NCBI GenBank assembly: GCA_944325555.1
Contig: CALVAN010000004.1
Span: 62,001 to 126,000 of the forward strand
DNA from: Candidatus Gastranaerophilales bacterium
GTDB lineage: Bacteria > Cyanobacteriota > Vampirovibrionia > Gastranaerophilales > Gastranaerophilaceae
Length of the DNA stretch: 64,000 bases
Direction: 5' to 3'
Each line of letters starts with the position of its first letter. Position 1 is the first letter of the stretch. The translations under genes were made by a program, and so were the position numbers. Shown one piece after another: positions 17,427-26,142 of the stretch. The notes beneath the pieces are model-generated. The model did not search any database. It worked only from the letters and a program-made list of their open reading frames with translations, and had not been told where the DNA came from.

Positions 17427-18281
17427 ATGACAATTAGTGTGAACTCAAGAAAAAAACAAGCAAAAAAATCTTTTGATGAATTACTCAATGATTTGAGAAC
17501 AAGTAATTCTGAAAAGGTTAGATATAATGCTGCTCGTATTCTTGGAGAAATTGGCGATTCACAGGCTGTTGAACCGCTGATTGATGTTCTTAAAAACGAC
17601 AAAAACGGTTCAGTTCGTTTATATGCTGCAAGAGCACTTGGCGAACTTGGCGATATCGCTGCAACTACGCCTCTTATCGAATCTTTAAGAGAAGACCGTA
17701 ACGTAGACGTTCGAGTACGTGCTGCACGTGCATTGGGTCGTTTAGGCGGTAAAGAAGTTGTTGAACCGTTAGTTGAAGCATTGAATGACGAAAATCCACA
17801 AGTTTGTATCACTGCTACCGATGCTTTAATCGAAATTGGTGATGTTGCTACAGATGCATTAATTGAATCTTTGGATCACGAAAAGGTTAACGTTAGATGC
17901 GATGCAACAAGAGCATTGGGCGAAATAGGCAACCCTAAAGCAGTTGATAAAATCATCACTATGCTGAACGATGAATGGGTAAATGTCAGAATTTATGCAG
18001 TAACTTCTTTAGGTAAATTGAATGATAAAAAAGCAGTTCCTGCTTTGATAGAAGTTATGCAAAACAAAAAAGAAAATGATTTAGTAAGAGCCGGTGCAGC
18101 TGCTGCATTGGGTGTTTTAAGAGATCAAAGAGCATTGATGCCGTTGAGAGAACTCATTATGGCAGCTGATGAACTCGGTGAACTCGAAGACACAGCTCTT
18201 AAATCATTCAAAAAGATCATGGCCGCAAACTGGCAGGCTATTCCGGGTGCTGCACCTCAAAAGAAAACAGCAGGTGTTTAA
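17427..18281 (+). CDS. HEAT-repeat protein (PBS lyase-like repeats)
   Basis: A 284-residue protein made of about seven HEAT-like repeats of about 31 residues, each with the pattern VR..AA.ALGE.GD..AV.PLI. These form a right-handed solenoid that binds proteins. The same repeat type occurs in cyanobacterial bilin lyases (CpcE/F, NblB), but there are no phycobilisome genes here, so a scaffold role is more likely. A GGAGG site precedes the ATG. It sits upstream of, and convergent with, the flgB-flgC-fliE unit, sharing a terminator; no functional link is implied. Confidence 0.85.
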   Translation: MTISVNSRKKQAKKSFDELLNDLRTSNSEKVRYNAARILGEIGDSQAVEPLIDVLKNDKNGSVRLYAARALGELGDIAATTPLIESLREDRNVDVRVRAARALGRLGGKEVVEPLVEALNDENPQVCITATDALIEIGDVATDALIESLDHEKVNVRCDATRALGEIGNPKAVDKIITMLNDEWVNVRIYAVTSLGKLNDKKAVPALIEVMQNKKENDLVRAGAAAALGVLRDQRALMPLRELIMAADELGELEDTALKSFKKIMAANWQAIPGAAPQKKTAGV

Positions 18282-18321
18282 ATTAAACCCGATGTTAAAC
18301 TGACATAAAACCAAAATTAAT

Positions 18322-18351
18322 AAAAGCCTCTTAATTGATTAAGAGGCTTTT
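18322..18351. terminator. Bidirectional intrinsic terminator
   Basis: A 13-bp perfect stem with a 4-nt loop (18322-18334 with 18339-18351). It ends both the HEAT gene and the flagellar unit ending with fliE. Confidence 0.9.
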
Positions 18352-18373
18352 TATTATTTAGGTTTGTGCAGGA

Positions 18374-18904
18374 TTATACCCTGACATTGTATATTTCATT
18401 GTATGCGTTAATGAGTCTGTTTCTCATTTGCAGTGCCATTTGCATTGTTAAATTTGCTTTTTGCGATGCAAGCATTACTTCGTGAACACTGATATCTCCG
18501 CCTGAGGCAAAGGTTTCCGCAGCTTCGTAAGCTGCATTTTGAGAAGCGTTTACGTCATTTAAACTTTTAGAAAATGCATTGCCTATGTCGTTTGCCATGT
18601 TTTCAACCGGAGAGTTTGAACGCTTTTTGTTTGAGTCCATGGAGCTTTCCTGAGGTTGAGTCACGTTATCCAATCTTTCAATGGGAGAGATTCCCATATT
18701 CTCAAGCCCGACATTCATTTGAATGCCCGTATTTATAATCGGTCCTTGTGGAAGATTGCTCATCTCCTGCATTTTTCCGTTCAGAATATTGTCAAAAGCG
18801 GTCATTCCGTTTTTGTCGGACGTTATGTTGAACGCTTCCATATTCTGGCTGAAGATTTTGTTGTAATTTTGTATGGAATTGTTTGCTATCTGGTTAAATT
18901 GCAA
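18374..18904 (-). CDS. fliE: Flagellar MS ring-rod junction protein FliE
   Basis: FliE joins the MS ring to the proximal rod and is exported early by the flagellar secretion system. The last 75 residues match the family (SVHEVMLASQKANLTMQMAL, then the RNRLINAYNEI end). At 176 residues it is much longer than usual (about 105): the first 95 or so residues are a polar extension without family features. The TTG start is supported by AGGAG 8 nt upstream. It is the last gene of the unit and lies 66 bp after flgC. Confidence 0.85.
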   Translation of the reverse strand: MQFNQIANNSIQNYNKIFSQNMEAFNITSDKNGMTAFDNILNGKMQEMSNLPQGPIINTGIQMNVGLENMGISPIERLDNVTQPQESSMDSNKKRSNSPVENMANDIGNAFSKSLNDVNASQNAAYEAAETFASGGDISVHEVMLASQKANLTMQMALQMRNRLINAYNEIYNVRV

Positions 18905-18970
18905 TTTTTATACTCCTGTTTTATTATTGCCGGAAACTTTGGATTTTCCAAAGCTCCGGCTCAACGATGA

Positions 18971-19477
18971 TTAGATTCTTAATGCGGCATTAATCATGCC
19001 TTTGGTGGTTTCTGCTGTGGTAACGTTAGCTTCGTAAGCTCGGGAGGCTGATACCATGTTTACCATTTCTTCTACAACATTTATGTTTGGCAAGGTAACA
19101 AATCCGTCAGCATCCGATTCAGGGTTTGACGGGTCATAGACGGTTTTATACGGGTCGTTTGCAGGTGTAATTTCTGCTACTTCTACCCCTTGAGATATTG
19201 TTCTGTCGTCGTAAGATATTCCGCCCTTGAGCATCATTGTGTTATTTGTGGGGCTGAAAAACACCTCGTGCTGTCCGTCAGGAAATGCAGGAGCGTGCGA
19301 GCCTAATCTGTCAGCGTATATAGCTTTGAAACTTACGTTTTTTTTGATGTAAACCCCCGGTGTACCGTCAGGGTTTCTTGTTGTGTTAACGTTGGCAATG
19401 TTGCTGGCGATGTTGTCCATCATTGTTCTTTGGGCATACATGCCGCTGCCTGAAATGTCGAATGCACTAAAACTCAT
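18971..19477 (-). CDS. flgC: Flagellar basal-body rod protein FlgC
   Basis: A proximal rod subunit. The N-terminal rod motif (GSGMYAQRTMMDNIASNIAN) and the C-terminal motif (VNVVEEMVNMVSASRAYEAN type) are both visible. The length of 168 is slightly above the usual 135-150. It starts 3 bp after the flgB stop, with GGAGGA inside the end of flgB. Like other rod proteins it has no signal peptide and goes through the flagellar export channel. Confidence 0.93.
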   Translation of the reverse strand: MSFSAFDISGSGMYAQRTMMDNIASNIANVNTTRNPDGTPGVYIKKNVSFKAIYADRLGSHAPAFPDGQHEVFFSPTNNTMMLKGGISYDDRTISQGVEVAEITPANDPYKTVYDPSNPESDADGFVTLPNINVVEEMVNMVSASRAYEANVTTAETTKGMINAALRI

Positions 19478-19480
19478 TTA

Positions 19481-19993
19481 TTATGAACTTCCTCCGCCTC
19501 TTACTACATCAAGCAGGTTTGACATAAAACGCCCCTCTAAGGTAGCGAGGACATTGTATTGGGCACCTGCTTTAGCCATGTCCATCATTTCTTCTTCCAC
19601 GTTTACGTTGTTGCCGTTTCCGTAGTCAATCCAGCTTGTATCTCTAATAACTTCGGGAGCATATCCGTTTAGGTCGGATTGGGTCTGCTGAATATACATA
19701 AACTGTTCTTGCGGAAGCCTTTGAGCTATATTTTGAACCGGGGTCGTTGATGGTGCATAGCCTGTTTTATAAGTTTCGTTTTTGTATGCCTGACTGTTTA
19801 TTTGTCTTAAGTCACGTCTTACGTCGTCTTTTGCAATGATTTCTCTTAACTGGTCTTCGAATGCAACCTGTTTTCTCTGATACTCGGGTGTCATTGCGTT
19901 AGCTGTGTTAGAGGCAATAGCTGTTTGTCTTTTAACAAGTCCGTCCATTGCAAGTTTTGATACTTCAATGGCTCTTACATTAAACAAATCCAA
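19481..19993 (-). CDS. flgB: Flagellar basal-body rod protein FlgB
   Basis: A proximal rod subunit, 170 residues, longer than the usual 130-140. It has the N-terminal pattern (KLAMDGLVKRQTAIASNTAN) and the C-terminal pattern (VNVEEEMMDMAKAGAQYNVL). The TTG start at 19993 is well supported by GAGGAGGT 5 nt upstream. It is 28 bp after the histidine kinase gene and 3 bp before flgC, so regulator and rod genes share one operon. Confidence 0.92.
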   Translation of the reverse strand: MDLFNVRAIEVSKLAMDGLVKRQTAIASNTANAMTPEYQRKQVAFEDQLREIIAKDDVRRDLRQINSQAYKNETYKTGYAPSTTPVQNIAQRLPQEQFMYIQQTQSDLNGYAPEVIRDTSWIDYGNGNNVNVEEEMMDMAKAGAQYNVLATLEGRFMSNLLDVVRGGGSS

Positions 19994-20021
19994 TTTTTAC
20001 CTCCTCTCTGTTTTTTGTTTT

Positions 20022-21287
20022 TTAAAGTTTTGGTATTGATATTTCAAAGGTTGTTCCATTTTTATTGGAACTTACAAGTTTTAAATCGCCGTATTGTTCC
20101 TGCATTGCTTCTTTTGATATATACAAGCCGAGTCCGCTGCCAGTAACTTTTGAAGTGTATCCTTCTTCAAAAACTTTTTCACTGTTATCTTTTTCTATGC
20201 CGCAGCCGTTGTCTGATATAAGAATTTTTAGCATATTATCTTCGGTGATTTCTGTTTTAACTTTAATAACACCATTTTTATCTACCGCATCAATAGCGTT
20301 GTAGAAAAGGTTTATCATTACGTTAAGCAGTTTGTTTTCGTCGGCAAGAATATTGCCGTCATAGCTGTTTGATACCTCAAATCTGACTTCCTGCTGCTGG
20401 GCTTTTGCGTTAACAAGTTCAATTGCGTTTTGCAGGATTTTAGCAAAGTTGTGTGTTTCGAGTTTGGCGCTTTGTATTGTTCGGAGTTCCGTTAATAGTA
20501 CTCCGATGGCATCTTTTGATTTTTTAATGCTTGATACGGCATTTGTAATGGAATCGTGCAGCTCTGCATTTTTGACCATTTCAAGTCTTTTTTCGATTAT
20601 TTTTGAATACAAATCAATAATTGAAAGGTGATTTTTTATGTCGTGTGAGATTACTTTAGTTTTTGTTGAAATGTACTCATATTTTTTTACAATGTCATCG
20701 CTTTCTCCGAGCAGCCCTGCTTCTGCCTGCGTAAGTGCAGCTTCTTCCACAAAGGAATCGGCAAAGTTGATAAATTTATGTACCGCCTGATTTAAAAGTT
20801 CGTTGCCTCTGCGCTCGGGAGTGTATTCTTGTGTATATCTCATTAAATCGATTTTGGAATTTTGAGAGATAATACGTATTACGTTGTTAATCTCTTTTGA
20901 GTTAAGCATATAATACAAGCATGAGGTATCTTTTACAGGTTCTGTGGAATAATCCCACAAAATACATGCGGAATATCTTGGTGAAAGCAGTACAAGAAAT
21001 TCCGTTTGCCCCCAGATATCGTCTTTTGTAAGATTTTCCCCGTTTGTTACATCGTCAAAGGAGTAAACTTCGGCATTTGTAAACTCAAGTCTTTTTAAAA
21101 CACCGTCAAGCTCTTTTGTGTCAAAAACTCTTATAAGAACAACGGCTTTTTGAGTTTGGGCTTCCAAAAGCGGTTCAAGTGCAAAGCGAAACAAACCTTT
21201 AACGGTTTGTTTCGTTACGGGTTTTGTTTGCCCCAGATAAATTAAATCTTTCAAAAGATTTTTTTGTCTAAAGTTTGCTCCGCTCAT
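20022..21287 (-). CDS. Cytoplasmic sensor histidine kinase
   Basis: A 421-residue two-component kinase with no membrane segment. The first 200 residues are an unrecognised sensor region that recalls DICT-like domains (VKGLFRFALEPLLEAQ); this is tentative. The phospho-acceptor is in SHDIKNHLS (about residue 218), and the ATPase domain has the N box NLFYNAIDAV, G1 ISDNGCGI and G2 GSGLGLYIS. It lies between a NarL-type response regulator and flgB in one minus-strand unit, so it probably controls flagellar genes. The intergenic gap to the regulator (171 bp) holds hairpin repeats. Confidence 0.9.
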   Translation of the reverse strand: MSGANFRQKNLLKDLIYLGQTKPVTKQTVKGLFRFALEPLLEAQTQKAVVLIRVFDTKELDGVLKRLEFTNAEVYSFDDVTNGENLTKDDIWGQTEFLVLLSPRYSACILWDYSTEPVKDTSCLYYMLNSKEINNVIRIISQNSKIDLMRYTQEYTPERRGNELLNQAVHKFINFADSFVEEAALTQAEAGLLGESDDIVKKYEYISTKTKVISHDIKNHLSIIDLYSKIIEKRLEMVKNAELHDSITNAVSSIKKSKDAIGVLLTELRTIQSAKLETHNFAKILQNAIELVNAKAQQQEVRFEVSNSYDGNILADENKLLNVMINLFYNAIDAVDKNGVIKVKTEITEDNMLKILISDNGCGIEKDNSEKVFEEGYTSKVTGSGLGLYISKEAMQEQYGDLKLVSSNKNGTTFEISIPKL

Positions 21288-21388
21288 TAATCATACCATT
21301 ATTTAAATGCGGGACTTGTTTGATTGTCCCTTGCTTTTTGGATTCGTTTTGTTCGCTCCGCTTTGCTTTTTAATTTCTATACAGCACG

Positions 21389-21467
21389 CAGAAGCTTCGC
21401 TTCTGACTTAGCTTGCCTCCATCTCGCACGATACTCAATCGTGCTCGTGGAGTCCTTGCTATATAGC
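21389..21467. repeat. Palindromic intergenic repeat cluster
   Basis: Three inverted repeats in a row: CAGAAGC/GCTTCTG (21389-21405), a long CTCC...GGAG hairpin (21417-21452) with an inner CGCACGAT/ATCGTGC-type stem, and the palindrome GCTATATAGC (21458-21467). The last contains the stop codon of the response regulator. Similar pieces (GGAGTCCTTG next to a hairpin) recur at about 49.3 and 57.8 kb. Confidence 0.6.
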
Positions 21468-22169
21468 GATTTTGACTTTTCTTCTGTTCAAAAATCCGTT
21501 GTTCAATGCATACAAAACAGCCTGTGTTCTGTCATTGACCTGCAGTTTTTGAAAGATATTGTTGACGTGGGTTTTTACTGTTGTTTCTGAAATAAACAGT
21601 TTTTGTGCCACGCCTTTGTAAGTTATGCCCTGTGTCAACAGGTCAAGAACTTCTTCCTCTCTTTGAGTAAGATAGTTCAAGAGGTTTTCTTCGTCCTCTG
21701 TGTTTTCTGTTTCTTCTTTGAAGGACTGTTGAAAATATTCGAAAAATCTTGAGGACAAAGTTGCAGGAAGATAAATCTTGCCCGCTGCAACTTCGTCTAT
21801 TGCATAGATGAGTTGAGCCGATGCCATTGTTTTTAAGATATAGCCTTTAGCACCGATTTTCATGGCTCTGAAGATTAAGTCAGGATCATCATAGCCTGTT
21901 AAAGCGATGATACGCACTCCCAAATCAAGTTTTTCAATCTCTGCTATTGCAGTCAGACCGTCTTTTTCAGGCATGTTGATGTCCATTAAAACGATTTCGG
22001 GACGATACTTCTTAATAAGACTGATTGCAACACTTGCGCTTGTTGCTGTTGCCACAACATCAAAATCGCTTTCGATTTCAATCAACTCTTTGATGCCTGA
22101 CAGATGTTCATAGTTGTCATCTACTATGATGATTCTGGCTTTTTTCTTAAATTCAATCCCTCTTCTCAT
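21459..22169 (-). CDS. NarL/LuxR-family response regulator
   Basis: A 236-residue regulator. The receiver domain (about 10-130) has the acidic pair IIVDDN, the phospho-aspartate in IVLMDIN (about residue 62) and the lysine in YILKTM. The C-terminal LuxR helix-turn-helix is at about 170-232 (LTQREEEVLDLLTQG, ETTVKTHVNNIFQKL). GGGGGGAG lies just before the ATG. It heads the unit regulator-kinase-flgB-flgC-fliE and has the shared flagellar upstream element. It may bind one of the inverted repeats there; that is inference. Confidence 0.92.
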   Translation of the reverse strand: MRRGIEFKKKARIIIVDDNYEHLSGIKELIEIESDFDVVATATSASVAISLIKKYRPEIVLMDINMPEKDGLTAIAEIEKLDLGVRIIALTGYDDPDLIFRAMKIGAKGYILKTMASAQLIYAIDEVAAGKIYLPATLSSRFFEYFQQSFKEETENTEDEENLLNYLTQREEEVLDLLTQGITYKGVAQKLFISETTVKTHVNNIFQKLQVNDRTQAVLYALNNGFLNRRKVKIAI

Positions 22170-22208
22170 CTACTCCCCCCAAGATTTTATTTTTTGAATA
22201 AATTAATC

Positions 22209-22229
22209 GTGTAATTATATTATTTACAC
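22209..22229. promoter_or_regulatory. Inverted repeat GTGTAA-N9-TTACAC
   Basis: A 21-bp interrupted palindrome about 40-60 nt before the regulator start codon, in the size range of an operator for a dimeric regulator. It is not present in front of the other flagellar operon. Confidence 0.4.
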
Positions 22230-22241
22230 ATGGTATATTAC

Positions 22242-22282
22242 CTCTAAATGCAGTAGGCTCTCATCGGCTAGGGGATTGAAAT
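22242..22282 (-). promoter_or_regulatory. Shared flagellar upstream element, copy A
   Basis: Minus-strand layout: ATTTCAA-N10-GATGAGA-N3-TACTGCAT-W-TAGAG. All four blocks and spacers match copy B at 32252-32292 exactly. It ends 72 nt before the start codon of the regulator gene. In this copy the second block is preceded by GCC, giving GCCGATGA, close to the FliA -10 core, but no FliA -35 is seen. Confidence 0.6.
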
Positions 22283-22313
22283 AACAGTAATTTAGCATCT
22301 ATCTGCTGATGTA

Positions 22314-22325
22314 GACCACATGGTC
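22314..22325. promoter_or_regulatory. Inverted repeat GACCA-NN-TGGTC
   Basis: Lies 31 bp upstream of copy A of the flagellar element, inside TAGACCA-CA-TGGTCTA. A related repeat stands upstream of copy B. It may be an activator site. Confidence 0.45.
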
Positions 22326-22483
22326 TATAAACGGGTGTTTTTATTTACTGCGACAAGGATTTGGGCGTTGTAAAAAAATAATTTATTAGTATTATTTTTC
22401 AAATTTGAACTAGTAGATTTAAATTAGTCACAATGTACCAGTTCCCCTTTAAAAAGCTGATTTGTTATGTTAAATTTAAAATC

Positions 22484-22836
22484 AGGAGCAGCCGGATAAT
22501 CGCGCGGATGAAAAACTCCGTGAGGAAAGTCCGGGCACCCAAGGGCAGACCGCCTGATAACGTCAGGTGCGGGCGACCGTGAGGACAGTGCCACAGAAAT
22601 GATGACTGCCGATGATTCCTGATTTGTCAGTGAATACAGGCGATGGTGCAACGGCGAGGTAAGAGCTCACCGGCAAGGCTGAGAGGTCTTGGCCAGGTAA
22701 ACCCCGGTCGGGTGCAAGGTTGATAAAAAGGTTAAGGTGACCCGCCGTCTTTTGACAAACCGCTTGAGCTTGCAGGCAACTGCAACCCCAGACAGATGAT
22801 TATCTAAAAACAGAACCCGGCTTATGAGCTGCTCCT
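22484..22836 (+). ncRNA. rnpB: RNase P RNA
   Basis: The catalytic RNA that removes 5' leaders from tRNA precursors. The universal core is clear: GAGGAAAGTCCGGGC near 22531, the ACAGAA element near 22594 and the 3' element ACAGAACCCGGCTTAT near 22810-22825. The two ends pair (AGGAGCAG with CTGCTCCT), which forms helix P1 and, with the T run that follows, the terminator. The size (about 353 nt) fits bacterial type A. A possible promoter (TTGAAC, 18 bp, CACAAT) lies near 22405-22435. Confidence 0.95.
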
Positions 22837-23550
22837 TTTTTATTGTTTTGCTTCACGCTCGGTACTATCGTTCGTGTATAATAGAGCAGAGTCGCAGGCA
22901 GGGCATGTCCGATATCTGTTGTCATTCTGAAGCGTCGGTCGTTGCGTTATGCGAGGATTGTGTGTGTTCAGAATCTTATCGATATTCTTCGTTGTCTTTC
23001 ATAATTGGTAAGATCCTGAGCTCGCTTCGCTCCTCAGGATGACATCGGAATAGGATAAACTTTAGCCACACACGTATTGCACGGCCTTTTGACCGGATTG
23101 CCGTGCTCACTTGTGTTCGCTCGCAATTGTATATGTTATGTAATTCAGTGACAAAAATAATTTTTTCTTAACATAAATAATCAAAAATCGACCTTTGTAA
23201 GAACTCTGAAAAAATGATTAAGAGTTTTTGTCAAAGAATTGGTGGCACATAAAACAAAAACCTTTGTTTTTATTTTTTATGTTCATTTTCTTTCTTTTTT
23301 GCGATTAAAAGAAAGAAAATGAACCAAAAGAAAGAAAAGAACGCTAATCAAAAGAAACAGTAAGATGTTTTATCAAAGATTTTGCCGTGACAAGCTACGG
23401 TCAAAATCTTCTCAAAACACAACTGTTTCTAATCGAAGTTTCGTCAGGGCTCCGCCCCGAACCCTATACGGCTTACTTTGTAAGCCGTGGAATATAACAA
23501 ACAGTAAAATTTATTTTCGCTTTGTTTGCTCCGTCCGTCCGCAAATCCGC
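22837..23550. repeat. Gene-free stretch of interspersed hairpins
   Basis: About 700 bp with no credible gene. It holds ATCCTGAG/CTCAGGAT (23013-23040) within a sequence of the widespread TTCGCTCCTCAGGATGACA kind, a perfect 18-bp stem with an 8-nt loop (23281-23298 with 23307-23324), a hairpin at 23376-23410 and GGCTCCGCCC near 23450. Base composition differs from neighbouring genes. The short open frames here run through these palindromes and look like chance. Confidence 0.6.
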
Positions 23551-23592
23551 AAAAAAAAAGGGCAAAACTATCTTATATCCCTAGTCACGCCC
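23551..23592 (-). terminator. Probable terminator of the flg operon
   Basis: On the minus strand GGGC-N3-ACTA pairs with TAGT-N3-GCCC and is followed by nine T residues. It lies 32 nt after the flgL stop. Confidence 0.55.
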
Positions 23593-23623
23593 GTAAATTA
23601 AATAATGGTAAGATTAAACTTTT

Positions 23624-24559
23624 TTACATATAATTCAATAGAGATTGGTTTTGAACTATCGTATAAGCCTGCATTGATGCCTGATAAGCGTAATTTTGCT
23701 TTATGTATTCGGAAATTATTTCTGCTTGGTCCACTTCTTGCAGATTTTGTTTTTGAGATTCCAGAATAATATTTGTTTCACTGATAGTATTAAGCGTCAT
23801 TTCCATTTTTGCGGAACTTGCACCGAAAATCGATTGAATTTCCGACACATTTTTAATTGAATTTTGGATGTTATCCAGCTGTGCCGTAATTTGTGTGGTA
23901 TCGGCAGGATCAAGGTTCAAAGCTGCTTCCAAATCGCCTAAAACTTTAAACAAACCTTCACCGGTTGGCGGGTCAGTTGTGTTGTCAAAGTTTCCAAATA
24001 CTGCATCGCCTGCAATATTAAGATCTACGTATATGCCGTCTGATATTTCGAGTTTTCTTGCATAACCCGGGTCATCTGACGGTGTGCCGTGATATACTAT
24101 TGAACCGTCATCTTCAAGTGTATATGCCGGAGTAGTTGTATTTGCGCCGCTAAAAATATAAAGCCCGTTGTACTGTGTATTTGCAAGTGCTACTATACTT
24201 TCTTTTAATTCTTTTATTTCAAGTTTACATGCAGTTATTGTTTCAGTACCACCTGCACCGTTAGCAGCCTGAATCGCAAGATCGTTAATTCTTTGCATTT
24301 TTTCTATTATTGTAGAAAAAGTCGAGTCCTGATAATCCAATTGAGTCGTCGCATTGTTAATATTGGTTTCATAAGTTTCCATTTTTTGCAGACGTGTGTT
24401 TAAATCCATAATAGAAGTTGAGTCAATAGGATTTTCTGAAATATTAGTAAACTTTTTACCTGAATTAAGTTTGTTATATATTTCATACAGTTTATTTTGC
24501 TGCTCCATAAGGGAGTTCATCATACTGGAATTATTATAAGTTGTTGATCTTATTAACAT
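23624..24559 (-). CDS. flgL: Flagellar hook-filament junction protein FlgL
   Basis: FlgL (HAP3) joins the hook cap protein FlgK to the flagellin filament. The flagellin-type N-terminal coiled coil (NSLMEQQNKLYEIYNKLNSG, then NISENPIDST) and the C-terminal helices (YAYQASMQAYTIVQNQSLLNYM end) are present. The length (311) is normal. It lies 12 bp after flgK and is the last gene of the operon. There are no flagellin genes in the window. Confidence 0.93.
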   Translation of the reverse strand: MLIRSTTYNNSSMMNSLMEQQNKLYEIYNKLNSGKKFTNISENPIDSTSIMDLNTRLQKMETYETNINNATTQLDYQDSTFSTIIEKMQRINDLAIQAANGAGGTETITACKLEIKELKESIVALANTQYNGLYIFSGANTTTPAYTLEDDGSIVYHGTPSDDPGYARKLEISDGIYVDLNIAGDAVFGNFDNTTDPPTGEGLFKVLGDLEAALNLDPADTTQITAQLDNIQNSIKNVSEIQSIFGASSAKMEMTLNTISETNIILESQKQNLQEVDQAEIISEYIKQNYAYQASMQAYTIVQNQSLLNYM

Positions 24560-24571
24560 ATTGACCTCTTA

Positions 24572-26125
24572 TTATGCTCCTAATTGGGTTATTATTTCCA
24601 TCAAATCTGCTGCTGTATTAAATACTCTTGCCGAGGCTTCGTAAGAACGCTGGAATTTGATTAAGTCCGAGAGTTCCTGATTCAAATCCACACCGGTGTA
24701 TGCGTTTCTTTGTTCTTCGGCTTGAGTAGCAACTGATTGCTGTGCAGTAGCTGCTTCGTTTATTGTTTGTACTTTTGAACCTATGTCAGCTACAAGACTT
24801 GTAATAAATCCGCTCAGAGTTTGACCTTCGCCGGCTGGCGTTGAGTTACTTAAATCAGGGATTTTTAAGGTTTCAAGCTGATTAAATCTCTCAAGGTTAG
24901 ATGTATTGCCCACGGCGTTGGGGTCCATATCGGCATCGCCCCGTGCTGTAGCAATAAGCTTAGGATCTTTTAAAATTGCATCATTAATTTTTATATTTGC
25001 TGCTGTAAAATCTCCGCCGCCTTCTGCAACAAAGATAGGTTCCGTTGCCTGAACCAGCTGTCCGTTTTCGTCTATACAATAAGGTATGGTGCCGTCTGCG
25101 GTTCCGGTTTGTATATTATTCATTTCTTCGGCAAAGGCTTTGGCTATGCGGTCAATCTGCTCAAGAACGGATTTATAGCTGAGTTCTCCGTTTGCACCGG
25201 AATCAATAATTGCTTTTATTGAGCCTGATGTGAATTGGCCTGTAACGTCTGATTTTTTTACATTGCCCTCCATATCAAGAAGCTGGATTGCAACCGGGTT
25301 ATTATCATCGTCAGTTTGAACAGCTTTTAACTGAAGTTTTTGTTCGCCGCCTTCTACAAGAACTTTGTTGCCCAGATGAACATTAACCGTGCCGTTAGTG
25401 TTTGTTGTTATGGTAAGGGGCATTGCCTGCGAGATTTCGTCTAACAAAACATCTCTCTGGTCTAACAGGTCATTGTTTGCACTTCCGCCTGCCATTGATT
25501 TTGATATTTCGGTGTTGATTTCAGCAAGTTGAGCAAGTTTGTTGTTCAGTTCATCAACACTCATTTTAATTTGTGATTTGTCAAAGCTGTCAGGGTCGCC
25601 TATTGTACCGACTGCCTGTTCTCTCATGGATTGCAGGCTCGAGGACATGCTGTTTAACATATTAGCAACATCTTCTGCTGCTTCAACAAAAGCTATGCGG
25701 TATGCATTGTTAGTCGGATCTGTTGTCAGAGCCTGTGAAGCAGAGAAAAAGTCTGACAATTTTTGCTGCAAACCTGTTGAACTCAATTCGTTGTTCATCA
25801 AATTTTCAATATTATTTGTCATTGAACCTATCTGGTTGTAGTAGCCGTATTCCGTGTATTGTTCTCTAAAGTAATTGTCAAGCCACTGGGCACGGTTGCG
25901 GTTTATTGCCACAAGCTGTGCACCGCTTCCTATTTGCAGGCTGCCGATTGATGAACAGTAATTATACGAATTGTAAGCCGGAATAGAGCTGAAGGCAACA
26001 CTTTGTTTTGAATAACCTGTGGTATTCATATTTGAAATGTTGTTGCTCACAACGTTTAATGCAGCTTGGTTATTTGCAATTGAATGCTGTGACATATTCA
26101 AAATACTGATTAATGAAGTTGACAT
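24572..26125 (-). CDS. flgK: Flagellar hook-associated protein FlgK
   Basis: FlgK (HAP1) is the first hook-filament junction protein, 517 residues. The N-terminus carries the rod/hook signature (SIANNQAALNVVSNNISNMN) and the C-terminus the LNQELSDLIKFQRSYEASAR motif that packs into the coiled-coil core. The variable middle is of ordinary length. It lies 17 bp after flgN, its export chaperone gene. Confidence 0.95.
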   Translation of the reverse strand: MSTSLISILNMSQHSIANNQAALNVVSNNISNMNTTGYSKQSVAFSSIPAYNSYNYCSSIGSLQIGSGAQLVAINRNRAQWLDNYFREQYTEYGYYNQIGSMTNNIENLMNNELSSTGLQQKLSDFFSASQALTTDPTNNAYRIAFVEAAEDVANMLNSMSSSLQSMREQAVGTIGDPDSFDKSQIKMSVDELNNKLAQLAEINTEISKSMAGGSANNDLLDQRDVLLDEISQAMPLTITTNTNGTVNVHLGNKVLVEGGEQKLQLKAVQTDDDNNPVAIQLLDMEGNVKKSDVTGQFTSGSIKAIIDSGANGELSYKSVLEQIDRIAKAFAEEMNNIQTGTADGTIPYCIDENGQLVQATEPIFVAEGGGDFTAANIKINDAILKDPKLIATARGDADMDPNAVGNTSNLERFNQLETLKIPDLSNSTPAGEGQTLSGFITSLVADIGSKVQTINEAATAQQSVATQAEEQRNAYTGVDLNQELSDLIKFQRSYEASARVFNTAADLMEIITQLGA

Positions 26126-26142
26126 GGTTCTTTTCCTGTTTT

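Noticed and set aside
22824-23042. A 72-codon open frame after rnpB
   Set aside because: It runs through the rnpB terminator and palindromic repeats, has no ribosome site, and the translation looks random.
23365-23601. A 78-codon open frame near the flgL end
   Set aside because: It lies across hairpins and the probable flg terminator and has no protein-like pattern.
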